DNA from: an uncultured Catenibacterium sp.
GTDB taxonomy: Bacteria; Bacillota_I; Bacilli_A; Erysipelotrichales; Coprobacillaceae
Direction: 5' to 3'
DNA length: 14,394 bases
Assembly: GCA_900540685.1 (NCBI GenBank)
Contig: UQGS01000052.1
Coordinates: 1 to 14,394, forward strand
Below are positions 1-6,618 of the stretch, piece by piece. The notes under the pieces are model-generated. The model searched no databases. It was not told the DNA's origin and saw nothing but the letters and a program-made list of their open reading frames with translations. Position 1 is the stretch's first letter. Every line of letters begins with the position of its first letter. A program made the translations under genes and the position numbers.

Positions 1-1
1 T

Positions 2-919
2 TTCTATACAGAAATGGATGGGTTCTATGGTGTTTATTGGCAGTGTAAGAAAGAATCAGACTGTGCAATGATTGCGATGATTGGTGATGATTCAGAAGAC
101 TATTTAGCCCGTACTTCTGTAAAATGGCTTCATAAGCTTGGTTTAAATGTGATGACTATGTCTCCCGCAAAAAAGGATTATGGACATCATAATTATCCAT
201 TAGAACGTATAGAGAAAGCCATAAGATGGTTAAAATCATTTGGTAATAAGAAGATAGGAATAGTCGGTGCATCCACTACAGGAACTCTCGCCTTAACAGC
301 TGCTTCTTATTTTAAAGATATCACACTCACAATTGGCTTAACTCCAAGTGATTTTATATGGCAGGGATTTATGCAAGGGAATAAAGATGGCTGTAAAGAA
401 TGGCCTATTGAAGGAGAATCTTTATTTTCCTATAGAGGAGAACCACTTCCCTATATACCATTTTGTTATAAACATCCTGAGTATTGGCATGTTATTGAGC
501 AAGAAACAAAACGTACTGGTGATATGATCAATTCAAAAAAGTTGTTCGATGATTCTGAAATAGCACATCCTATCACTGAAGATGAAACAATCAAAATAGA
601 GAATATTCAAGGAACACTATTACTCATCGGCGCAAAAGATGATGTGTTATGGGATACCGCAAAATATATTAGACGCATGAAAATGCGTCTACAAGAACGA
701 CCACACAAATGTAAGGTAGAAGCTATTGTTTATGAACATGGTACGCATTTTGTATTTCCTGAAAGCATGTTAAAGATGATGCTTCCTGTTGGTTCTGGTC
801 TATTTGTAAAAATCGCATTTCAGTCTGCAAAGAAACATCCAAAAGAATGTCAAGAAACACGTTTGGATATAGATCAACATGTAAGAAGTGCGATTATAAA
901 ATGGAAAACTGAAAAGTAG
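2..919 (+). CDS. BAAT/acyl-CoA thioesterase-like alpha/beta hydrolase, 5' end cut by window
   Basis: Serine hydrolase of the alpha/beta fold, closest by motif to the BAAT (bile acid-CoA:amino acid N-acyltransferase/acyl-CoA thioester hydrolase) C-terminal domain family. The reading frame is open to the window edge; the first Met is at base 14, and the preceding codons read FYTE, so the true start probably lies outside. Counting from that Met (301 residues), the nucleophile elbow is GASTTG at 85-90 with Ser87, the acidic residue is probably Asp210 in GAKDDVLWD, and the catalytic His is in HGTHF near 242-245. No signal peptide or membrane segment is visible, so it should be cytoplasmic. It ends 15 bases before a frameshifted second hydrolase. 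A shrunken copy of the same gene lies at 1730-1989. The substrate is unknown: an acyl-CoA or acyl-ester is family inference, and a cephalosporin- or dienelactone-hydrolase-like esterase is possible. Confidence 0.8.
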   Translation, partial: FYTEMDGFYGVYWQCKKESDCAMIAMIGDDSEDYLARTSVKWLHKLGLNVMTMSPAKKDYGHHNYPLERIEKAIRWLKSFGNKKIGIVGASTTGTLALTAASYFKDITLTIGLTPSDFIWQGFMQGNKDGCKEWPIEGESLFSYRGEPLPYIPFCYKHPEYWHVIEQETKRTGDMINSKKLFDDSEIAHPITEDETIKIENIQGTLLLIGAKDDVLWDTAKYIRRMKMRLQERPHKCKVEAIVYEHGTHFVFPESMLKMMLPVGSGLFVKIAFQSAKKHPKECQETRLDIDQHVRSAIIKWKTEK

Positions 920-934
920 AAATAAGGTAAGAAA

Positions 935-1704
935 ATGGAATTTAAGACTTTAGGAAACAAATTAAATCCTGTTGTTCTTTTCTTTCATGCAATGGGCGTA
1001 ACTGGGGAAAGCAGTATGCCCGTTGCTGAGAAATTGATTGATAAATATTATTGTATTATGCCAACTTCAACAGTGTATTGTTAAGACAGAAATACTGCAG
1101 CAAGAAAGATGAGGTACAACAAGTAGTACGATTTCTAGAAAAACAAGGTATCAAAGAGATAGAACTTATAGTGGCGTCTTCTATTGGTGCAGATTTAGCC
1201 ATGGCATTTATAACAAGTGCAGAAATACCGATAAGACATATATTTTTTGATGGAGGGCAGTTTGCACAGATTGGCAAGGTGACACGCAGGATTATGGTTC
1301 CATTCTTGTATATGGCAATGAAAAGCTTGTACTGGTCAAAAGGAAAAACTCTGAAGAAAATTATGTGGTGTGATGACGATAGTATTAAACCTTACTTTAT
1401 AAAAGCAGGGAAGAATCTGACATATAGTAATCTGAGAAAACAGATGGCAGATAGTCTAGAAGATAAACCTTTCCCAAAATTACCAGAAGAATTGCAGAAA
1501 CATACATTCTTTGAATTTGGAAGTGTAGAAGATCATTTTAAATATAGAAATGCCGTGATGCAGACTTATTTATATGGTAACTTTCCAATTTTTAAGGGAT
1601 TCAACCATATGCAATATCAAATTCGCAATCCTGATGGTTTTGCTAGAATGTTGAAAGAGATTATTAAGACGGATCAATTACCTTATTTACCATTTGTCGT
1701 GTAA
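935..1704 (+). pseudogene. Frameshifted alpha/beta hydrolase
   Basis: The gene starts at ATG 935 behind AAGG at 924-927 and reads MEFKTLGNKLNPVVLFFHAM, then runs into TAA at 1082-1084 after 49 codons. The rest of the protein continues in the frame one base back, from about 1081 to the TAA ending at 1704. Restoring one base near 1081 gives a 256-residue protein. The parts fit one alpha/beta hydrolase: an oxyanion-type HAMG at residue 18, a nucleophile elbow VASSIGAD with Ser at about residue 83 (a Gly-to-Ala variant of GxSxG), and a late GFNHMQY that would supply the catalytic His. The downstream part could only start alone at TTG 1051, which would lose the first beta strand and oxyanion hole. 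I call it a pseudogene, or a sequencing error. The sequence around 1081 is not a good -1 slippery heptamer, so programmed frameshifting is unlikely. Confidence 0.75.
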
Positions 1705-1729
1705 TTTAAATGCAAATAATTATAAGTTT

Positions 1730-1989
1730 GCACAACTGGTAGCTTTTATGGCGTTTATTGGAATGTAAAAAAATTCAGACTTTTCAATATTACCCATTAG
1801 ATCATATAGAGAAAGCCATAAGATATCTGTAAAGAATGACCTATTGAAGGAGAATCTAAAAATGATGCTCTCTGTAGGTTCTATTATGTCAGTAAAATCG
1901 CATTTAAAATCGCAATATAATATCCAAAAGAATATCGTGAAGCACATTTGGATATAGATTTACATGTAAGAAATGCCATTGCAGAATAA
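1730..1989 (+). pseudogene. Shrunken relic of a BAAT-like hydrolase gene (copy of 2-919)
   Basis: This interval has no usable ORF but aligns in order to four separate blocks of the hydrolase gene at 2-919. About 1731-1787 matches its start (TTTATGGCGTTTATTGG against TCTATGGTGTTTATTGG). About 1789-1824 matches 191-226, including an exact 18-base run at 1807-1824. About 1827-1857 matches 391-421 with one mismatch in 31. About 1857-1985 matches 772-900, including the end of the gene. The three internal deletions remove the nucleophile Ser and the Asp/His regions, so no enzyme can be made. It is a decayed paralogue from an old duplication or recombination event, and it explains the otherwise empty gap of about 300 bases before the methyltransferase. 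Confidence 0.85.
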
Positions 1990-2012
1990 AAAAATATAAA
2001 TGGAGAATTGAT

Positions 2013-2669
2013 ATGAAAGATAAAATAAAAGATGCCTATGAATCATCAAAAACTATATATGATGATGTTTTAACTCAAGGCAATGTTTTCAGTAGACTCT
2101 ATATAAAGCTATTTTGGAGTGGTACTGATGATAATGTGATTGCAGAAAAAGTGCTTTCTTATATTCCTGATGACTTTTCAGGACAACTTCTTGATGTTCC
2201 AGTAGGAACAGCTGTATTCACAAAGAATAAGTGGAGTTCATTAAAGAATGCACATATTACTTGTCTTGATTATAGTAAGGATATGCTTGAACAAGCTCAA
2301 ACGAGATTCACTGACTATACCCATATTCAATGTATTCAGGGAGATGTAGGAAACTTACCGATGACAGATGAAACATTTGATATAGTATTATCTATGAATG
2401 GATTTCATGCCTTCCCAGATAAAATAAAAGCATTTCAAGAAACACATCGTGTATTGAAGCCAGGTGGTGATTTCATAGCCTGCTTCTATATTGAAGGAAA
2501 ATCTAAACGAACAGACTGGCTTGTCAAAAATATTCTTGCAAAGAAAGGGTGGTTTACGCCTCCATTCCAGACTGAAGAAGAACTTAAAGATATTCTAGAG
2601 AAACTCTATCAAATCGTTGATATACAGATTGATAGATCAATGGTATATTTCCATTGTAGAAAGAGATGA
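2013..2669 (+). CDS. Class I SAM-dependent methyltransferase
   Basis: A 218-residue Rossmann-fold methyltransferase (Methyltransf_11/25-like). Motif I is LLDVPVGTA at 59-67, in which the usual GxGxG loop is replaced by PVGTA. The acidic residue that would bind the SAM ribose is Asp86 in CLDYS. GDVGNLPM at 110-117 is motif II, and HRVLKPGG at 145-152 is the post-motif typical of UbiE-like small-molecule methyltransferases. No membrane segment or signal peptide is seen, so it should be cytoplasmic. The start at 2013 has TGGAGA at 2001-2006 upstream. Its last four bases overlap the start of the amidase gene (ATGA), so the two are probably translated together. The methyl acceptor cannot be read from sequence. 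Confidence 0.88.
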   Translation: MKDKIKDAYESSKTIYDDVLTQGNVFSRLYIKLFWSGTDDNVIAEKVLSYIPDDFSGQLLDVPVGTAVFTKNKWSSLKNAHITCLDYSKDMLEQAQTRFTDYTHIQCIQGDVGNLPMTDETFDIVLSMNGFHAFPDKIKAFQETHRVLKPGGDFIACFYIEGKSKRTDWLVKNILAKKGWFTPPFQTEEELKDILEKLYQIVDIQIDRSMVYFHCRKR

Positions 2670-3472
2670 AACATATGCGTATTGCATTAGCACAAATGAA
2701 AAATGCAGGTACAATAAATGATAACTTAGATAAAAGTATAGAATTCATAAAAGAAGCTTCTGAAAATAATGCAGGACTCATCCTATTTCCAGAAGTGCAG
2801 CTTACAGAATTCTTTCCACAATATAAGGGACAGGATGTCACTCAATATAGACTTCAACTTGATTCGAAAGAAGTAAAGATGTTTCGATCTGCAAGTAAGA
2901 AATATTCTATTCTATCCGTTCCCAATATCTATCTTGAAGAAGAAGGAAAACCTTATGATGCAAGTCTAATGATAGATAAGAATGGAGAAATCATTGGAAT
3001 ACAAAAAATGGTGCATATAGCACAAGCTGAACAGTTCTATGAACAGGACTACTATACTCCATCAAATGAAGGATTCAAAGTATTTGATACAGAATATGGT
3101 AAGATAGGCATTGTCGTATGTTTTGATAGACATTATCCTGAAAGTATTCGTACAGAAGCTTTAATGGGTGCAGATTTGATATTGATTCCTACAGTCAATA
3201 CAAAATCTGAACCTTCAGAGATGTTTGAATGGGAACTTCGTGTACAGGCCTTTCATAATAGTGTAAGTATTGCGATGTGTAATAGAGTTGGAAATGAAGG
3301 TGAAATGAACCTCTCTGGAGAATCCATTGTAGTAAATCCAAATGGTGAAGTAATTAAAAAAGCAGGTGATCAGGAAGAAATCATATATGTTGATATTGAT
3401 TTGTCTGATTCTAAGAAAACAAGAGAAAATAGACCCTATACACAGTTAAGAAGAATTGAATTTTATAAATAA
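2666..3472 (+). CDS. Nitrilase-superfamily carbon-nitrogen hydrolase
   Basis: Carbon-nitrogen hydrolase of 268 residues, the usual size for N-carbamoylputrescine amidase or omega-amidase-type members. These enzymes hydrolyse non-peptide amide, carbamoyl or nitrile bonds through a Glu-Lys-Cys triad. All three residues are visible: Glu43 in LFPEVQL, Lys114 in GIQKMVH and Cys152 in GIVVCFDRHYPE. The FDRHYPE context after the cysteine is typical of the carbamoylputrescine/beta-ureidopropionase branch, but the substrate is inference. The ATG at 2666 overlaps the methyltransferase stop. A second ATG at 2675 gives MRIALAQM, the usual N-terminus of the family, with AGAG at about 2661-2665 at better spacing, so the true protein may start three codons later. 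Cytoplasmic. Confidence 0.9.
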   Translation: MKHMRIALAQMKNAGTINDNLDKSIEFIKEASENNAGLILFPEVQLTEFFPQYKGQDVTQYRLQLDSKEVKMFRSASKKYSILSVPNIYLEEEGKPYDASLMIDKNGEIIGIQKMVHIAQAEQFYEQDYYTPSNEGFKVFDTEYGKIGIVVCFDRHYPESIRTEALMGADLILIPTVNTKSEPSEMFEWELRVQAFHNSVSIAMCNRVGNEGEMNLSGESIVVNPNGEVIKKAGDQEEIIYVDIDLSDSKKTRENRPYTQLRRIEFYK

Positions 3473-3478
3473 ATTTCC

Positions 3479-3513
3479 TTGCCCTAAAGTAAGGTTCACA
3501 CTTTATACTTTAG
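3479..3513 (+). promoter_or_regulatory. MerR-type promoter with 19-bp spacer
   Basis: TTGCCC (3479-3484) and TATACT (3504-3509) are separated by exactly 19 bases, the stretched spacer typical of promoters activated by MerR-family regulators. An inverted repeat lies over it: TAAAGT at 3485-3490 pairs with ACTTTA at 3500-3505, or CTAAAGT at 3484-3490 with ACTTTAG at 3507-3513. Transcription would start near 3516, right at the ribosome binding site of the flavodoxin. No MerR gene lies in the window, so the regulator would act from elsewhere. Confidence 0.6.
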
Positions 3514-3530
3514 TCAAGGAGGATGATACT

Positions 3531-3998
3531 ATGAGTCAAACATTAGTTGCTTATTTTAGTGCAAGTGGTGTGACAAAGCATGTTGCAGAAGAAGTCGCAA
3601 AGATGGCAGGGGCTGATCTTTATGAAATCAAACCAGAAGTTCCATATACAAAAGCTGATCTTGATTGGATGAACAAGAAATCTAGAAGCAGTATTGAAAT
3701 GGAAGATAAATCAATACGTCCTGCCATTATTGAAGATAATCTAGATGTATCAAAATATGATCATATTTATTTAGGTTTTCCTATCTGGTGGTATGTTGCA
3801 CCTACAATTATCAATACATTCCTAGAAGCCTATGATTTCTCTAACAAGACCATCACTCTATTCGCAACATCAGGAAGCAGTGGTTTAGGAAATACTGTAG
3901 ATGAATTAAAAGTATCAGCACCAAATGCACTCATTAAAGAAGGATTATTACTCAATAATCTTACATCTCAAAAAGTTAAAGAATTATTGGCCTTATGA
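3531..3998 (+). CDS. Flavodoxin (Flavodoxin_4-like)
   Basis: A 155-residue short-chain flavodoxin, a cytoplasmic FMN-binding electron carrier or FMN-dependent quinone/disulfide-type reductase. The N-terminal phosphate-binding loop is AYFSASGVTKHVAEEVA at 7-23. The isoalloxazine-contacting loop is probably GFPIWWYVAP at 82-91, and FATSGSSGLGNT at 111-122 is the second FMN loop of this family. The frame stays open upstream to 3456, but the start at 3531 is chosen because AAGGAGG (3516-3522) sits eight bases before it and residues before it do not fit the fold. The MerR-type promoter directly upstream suggests induction by stress, a metal or a reactive small molecule. The stop codon lies inside the terminator hairpin. 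Confidence 0.9.
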   Translation: MSQTLVAYFSASGVTKHVAEEVAKMAGADLYEIKPEVPYTKADLDWMNKKSRSSIEMEDKSIRPAIIEDNLDVSKYDHIYLGFPIWWYVAPTIINTFLEAYDFSNKTITLFATSGSSGLGNTVDELKVSAPNALIKEGLLLNNLTSQKVKELLAL

Positions 3999-4017
3999 TT
4001 ATTCATAGGGCTTTTTT
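3990..4017 (+). terminator. Intrinsic terminator overlapping flavodoxin stop
   Basis: GCCTTATGA (3990-3998) pairs with TCATAGGGC (4003-4011) through nine pairs including one G-U, with loop TTAT, followed by six T (4012-4017). The flavodoxin TGA is inside the left arm. Confidence 0.8.
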
Positions 4018-4025
4018 GATATAAT
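4017..4025 (+). promoter_or_regulatory. Extended -10 promoter for the SIMPL gene
   Basis: TGATATAAT is a perfect extended -10 box that begins on the last T of the flavodoxin terminator. No convincing -35 is present, as is common with TGn-extended promoters. The predicted start near 4032 falls at AAAGGAGG (4031-4038), giving a very short leader. Confidence 0.6.
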
Positions 4026-4045
4026 AGTGGAAAGGAGGTCTCATT

Positions 4046-4708
4046 ATGGATAAAACAATGAAAATAACAGGTAAAGGAAAAGTATCAGTCAAACCTGATA
4101 TAATACGTCTTAATATGACTATGGAAGAATCATATAAGGAATACGAAGTTACATTAAGTCAATCTAGTGAAACAACAAAAATATTGAAGGAGTTATTTGT
4201 TTCTCTAGGATTTAACAAGGAGGACTTGAAAACTAGAAGCTTTGATATTGATACTAAATATGAAAGTTATAAAGCCAAAGATCAAAGTTGGAAAAAGAAA
4301 TTAGTAGGATATACCTATACACATCGTATGTTGATAGAATTTGATGCAGATAATAAGAAACTAGGAAAGATACTTTATGCTTTGGCACATGGTGTGATTA
4401 CTCCAGAAATCTCTATTGAATATACAGTCAGTGATCCAGAAAAGCATAAGGATGAATTATTAAAGAATGCGATAGAAGATTCAAAGCACAAAGCTGAAGT
4501 TTTAGCAAATGCTGCAGATATTGAATTAGATGATATAGTATCTATTGATTATTCTTGGGGTGAAATCAGCTTTGTCTCAGAACCGATACAGAACTTTGCA
4601 TTCGCAAGCGCTGAACAAACAACAGGTCGTACTGGATATGATATAGATATTGAAGCAGATGATATTGATGTCACAGATACAGTAACTGTGATTTGGAATA
4701 TGAAGTAA
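4046..4708 (+). CDS. SIMPL domain (DUF541) protein
   Basis: A 220-residue protein of the SIMPL/DUF541 family (YggE-like, BP26-like). The family has a conserved beta-rich start, here MKITGKGKVSVKPDIIRL, followed by alternating strands and helices. A later segment near residues 140-165 (LLKNAIEDSKHKAEVLANAA) is the family's conserved Lys/Ala helix, which precedes the final strands. Many relatives are exported, but this protein starts directly with the first domain strand and shows no signal peptide or lipobox, so it should be cytoplasmic. The start at 4046 has AAAGGAGG seven bases upstream; ATG 4058 is a weaker alternative. The family's biochemical function is poorly known (oxidative-stress and oligomer-forming roles have been reported for some members). 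Confidence 0.85.
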   Translation: MDKTMKITGKGKVSVKPDIIRLNMTMEESYKEYEVTLSQSSETTKILKELFVSLGFNKEDLKTRSFDIDTKYESYKAKDQSWKKKLVGYTYTHRMLIEFDADNKKLGKILYALAHGVITPEISIEYTVSDPEKHKDELLKNAIEDSKHKAEVLANAADIELDDIVSIDYSWGEISFVSEPIQNFAFASAEQTTGRTGYDIDIEADDIDVTDTVTVIWNMK

Positions 4709-4716
4709 TATTCTAT

Positions 4717-4812
4717 ATGATGAATGAATCCACTATAGATTGAAAACCCAATAAAGAAAAATGCTGGCTAATATTAGAAGATGTAGAAAAAATACTTGAT
4801 ATTACCAAATGA
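4717..4812 (+). other. Possible short gene relic with in-frame TGA
   Basis: Starting at ATG 4717, 32 codons run MMNESTID, then TGA, then KPNKEKCWLILEDVEKILD and ITK to TGA at 4810-4812. The second half looks coding-like in composition but matches nothing I recognise. It could be a gene tail left after deletion, or chance. The surrounding gap 4709-4837 otherwise holds only the AAGGAG ribosome binding site (4822-4827) of the macro gene and no clear promoter or terminator. Confidence 0.25.
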
Positions 4813-4837
4813 TATATGAAAAAGGAGATGTAAAATA

Positions 4838-5326
4838 ATGAAGTTTGAAATCGTAAAAGCGAATATTGTTGATGTTGTTTCAGACGCAATTGTTTTACCT
4901 ACAAATGAAGCACTTAAGGAAGGCAGTGGAACATCTAAGGCTATTTTCACTGCTGCTGGTAGAAAAGAGTTAACTAAGGCATGTGAAAAACTTGGTCATT
5001 GCAGTACAGGAAGTGCGGTACTAACATTAGCCTATAATTTGAGTTCAAAATATATTATTCATGCGGTGGTGCCTAAATGGATTGACGGAGAACATAGCGA
5101 GTATGACTTATTAAGTTCTGCATACTTAGCATCACTTAATATTGCAAAGGTGATGGGATGTGAATCTGTCGCATTTCCACTTCTAGCATCAGGTAATAAT
5201 GGTTTTGATAAGCAGCTTGCAGTTCGAATTGCTGAAGAAAGTATTGAATCTTTCGAAGGTGTCAATCTGAAGAAAATCTTCCTAGTAGACTATGGCGATA
5301 ACATGGAAAACTATATAAAAGCTTAG
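4838..5326 (+). CDS. Macro-domain protein (ADP-ribose binding/hydrolysis)
   Basis: A complete macro domain in 162 residues, a fold that binds ADP-ribose and in many members removes it from proteins or deacetylates O-acetyl-ADP-ribose. Seen here: KFEIVKANIVDVVSDAIVLP as strand 1 and the first loop, NEALKEGSGTSKAIFTAAG at 23-41 as the substrate loop, YIIHAVVPKW at 72-81, and CESVAFPLLASGNNGF at 108-123, where LASGNNG is the phosphate-binding loop. The usual NAAN is reduced to LPTNE, keeping only Asn23, so catalysis may differ from MacroD-type enzymes. AAGGAG at 4822-4827 precedes the start. The stop TAG at 5324-5326 appears to come from a one-base deletion; the natural protein probably continued for about 77 residues (see 5324-5556). 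It is a different macro subtype from the one at 11989. Confidence 0.88.
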   Translation: MKFEIVKANIVDVVSDAIVLPTNEALKEGSGTSKAIFTAAGRKELTKACEKLGHCSTGSAVLTLAYNLSSKYIIHAVVPKWIDGEHSEYDLLSSAYLASLNIAKVMGCESVAFPLLASGNNGFDKQLAVRIAEESIESFEGVNLKKIFLVDYGDNMENYIKA

Positions 5327-5556
5327 GTTATAATGTGATTATGATTCCTGCCAATGTCAAAGTGATTGATAAAAAGAAACAGCACCAGTTTAAACAGAAA
5401 AAACTGATTGCTGATGGAAAAGATGTTGCACAGGATATACTTGAAGCTCAATTAGAAAAAACGATTGAATGGATAAAGAAACCAGAAAACCAAAAGATAC
5501 TATTTGAAGCCAGCATAGCAGTATTCAAGTTAGCATTTAAGAAGATTAAGAAATAA
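5324..5556 (+). pseudogene. Out-of-frame C-terminal tail of the macro protein
   Basis: Adding one base (most simply a T, GCTTAGG to GCTTTAGG at about 5323) joins the macro protein to the frame reading LGYNVIMIPANVKVIDKKKQ and on to the stop at 5554-5556, giving 239 residues. The tail is lysine-rich and helical, with AQDILEAQLEKTIEWIKKP and KILFEASIAVFKLAFKK as two likely amphipathic helices. Macro proteins of this subtype often carry such a helical tail, by my recollection of the family. Read alone it would be a 73-residue ORF from GTG 5335 with no proper ribosome binding site, so I treat it as the detached end of the upstream gene rather than an independent gene. Confidence 0.65.
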
Positions 5557-5565
5557 ACTTTAGTA

Positions 5566-5637
5566 ATGATTGATGTACCATTACGATATGCCCCATTTAG
5601 TGATAAGAAATTCAAACTACTCAAACGTATCATGTAA
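5566..5637 (+). other. Unexplained 23-codon ORF
   Basis: ATG 5566 to TAA 5637 encodes MIDVPLRYAPFSDKKFKLLK and three more residues. It is in the same frame as the macro tail, just after its stop, and runs 21 bases into the 3' end of the opposing LysR gene. The composition looks protein-like, but it has no ribosome binding site. It may be a gene remnant or chance. A weak GTAATG/CATTAC inverted repeat lies at about 5563-5584 with no T-run. Confidence 0.2.
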
Positions 5638-6507
5638 AAACTCTTCACTGATAGAAATATACTTCTCAGTAAACAGACTATCCTTTTCCCAGATGAATTC
5701 AAAATTATGCTGGAGCTTGAAATCATCTAATATGATTTCTTTTAATACACCTTGCTGTAATTCTTCTTTCACTGCAGTCTTGTACATAAAAGAAATACCA
5801 CAATCTTTCTTAGTCAAACTGATGATTGTATGCATATTTTCTATCTGCGTATAATGTTTAAAATCAAAAATAGACAAACCACGTACTTTTAGACTTTCTT
5901 CAAGAATATGTCTTGTACCAGAACCTTGTTCTCGTACAAGAAGTCTTTCATCAAGAAGATCATGCAAAGTATGAGGTGTATTCTTAAACTCATGTGATAC
6001 AGCACAGACCGCAATATAGTCCTCTGTGCTGTATTTTTTATGACTATATTTATCTTTAGGATAATTTCCTTCCACAATAGCCATATGAATCTTACCTTGA
6101 TCTAATAGCTTCAATAATTCTGCCGTATTACCATAATGAAGATGCAGATTCATTTCAGGATGATGCTTAATAAAATCAGCCAATCTATTAACTATCGCAT
6201 ACTCACCAATTGTCATCGTCACACCAATAGATAATGTCTCTATGGTAGTTTTGATGCTTTTCATCTCTTTTATAATATTCTTCTCATCATTCTGCATAGT
6301 CATCAAATATTTCCTTAATATCTCTCCAGAACGTGTTAAAGATAACTGCTTGTTTGAGTATACAAAGAGTGTTGTTTCATATTCTTCCTCTAGATAATGA
6401 ATATGCTGTGAAACAGCAGGCTGAGTAATATGTAATTCTCTTGCGGCAAGTGTATAATTCAATGTTTCACACACCTTTAAGAAAGTATTAATACGATAAT
6501 CTAACAT
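5617..6507 (-). CDS. LysR-family transcriptional regulator (YeiE/CysL-like)
   Basis: A 296-residue LysR-type regulator of standard length. The N-terminal winged helix-turn-helix is visible at about 17-37 (NYTLAARELHITQPAVSQHI), followed by the linker helix. A periplasmic-binding-protein-like effector domain starts near residue 90 and includes VREQGSGTRHILE, a pattern shared with CysL/YeiE-type members. On the minus strand GAGGTGAT (complement of 6511-6518) precedes ATG 6507. It is divergent from a YeiH-type transporter, the classic arrangement in which the regulator controls its neighbour and itself. A role in sensing sulfite or a sulfur compound is inference from that pairing. The 3' end has no clear terminator. 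Confidence 0.9.
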   Translation of the reverse strand: MLDYRINTFLKVCETLNYTLAARELHITQPAVSQHIHYLEEEYETTLFVYSNKQLSLTRSGEILRKYLMTMQNDEKNIIKEMKSIKTTIETLSIGVTMTIGEYAIVNRLADFIKHHPEMNLHLHYGNTAELLKLLDQGKIHMAIVEGNYPKDKYSHKKYSTEDYIAVCAVSHEFKNTPHTLHDLLDERLLVREQGSGTRHILEESLKVRGLSIFDFKHYTQIENMHTIISLTKKDCGISFMYKTAVKEELQQGVLKEIILDDFKLQHNFEFIWEKDSLFTEKYISISEEFLHDTFE

Positions 6508-6548
6508 TCAATCACCTCATCCATAAAATATACTTATAGTTCAATAGA

Positions 6549-6577
6549 AATATATAATTTAAAATTATTATAGTCAA
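6549..6577 (-). promoter_or_regulatory. Promoter of the LysR gene
   Basis: On the minus strand, TTGACT (complement of 6572-6577), a 17-base spacer and TATATT (complement of 6549-6554) form a good sigma-A promoter, with a predicted start near 6542 and a leader of about 35 bases. Confidence 0.6.
6554..6568. promoter_or_regulatory. Palindromic LysR-type operator candidate
   Basis: ATAATTT-A-AAATTAT is a perfect 7+7 palindrome containing the T-N11-A pattern of LysR boxes. It fills most of the spacer of the lysR promoter and lies just upstream of the yeiH extended -10, so one site could both repress the regulator and act on the transporter. AT-rich palindromes also arise by chance. Confidence 0.45.
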
Positions 6578-6578
6578 G

Positions 6579-6587
6579 TGATATAAT
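6579..6587 (+). promoter_or_regulatory. Extended -10 promoter of the YeiH gene
   Basis: TGATATAAT is a perfect extended -10 with no good -35 (TTAAAA at 6559-6564), as expected for an activator-dependent promoter. It overlaps an upstream ATG (6586) that is therefore unlikely to be the translation start. Confidence 0.6.
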
Positions 6588-6618
6588 GAGCACACATTTA
6601 AAGAAAGCAGGTTATTTC

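Noticed and set aside
1075..1090. Programmed -1 frameshift in the alpha/beta hydrolase
   Set aside because: There is no X-XXY-YYZ slippery heptamer at the switch point and no obvious downstream pseudoknot.
1051..1704. Independent short hydrolase starting at TTG 1051
   Set aside because: It would lack the first strand and the HAMG segment, which are encoded just upstream in the other frame; a frameshifted longer gene explains both parts.
3456..3530. N-terminal extension of the flavodoxin from ATG 3456
   Set aside because: It would overlap the amidase gene and the promoter, and AAGGAGG at 3516-3522 clearly marks ATG 3531.
5570..5854. 94-codon plus-strand open frame antisense to LysR
   Set aside because: It is antisense to the conserved effector domain of the LysR protein and has no recognisable domain.
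6586..6618. Upstream ATG 6586 as the YeiH start
   Set aside because: This ATG is part of the perfect extended -10 box, so the transcript would start after it; AAAGCAGG fits ATG 6619.
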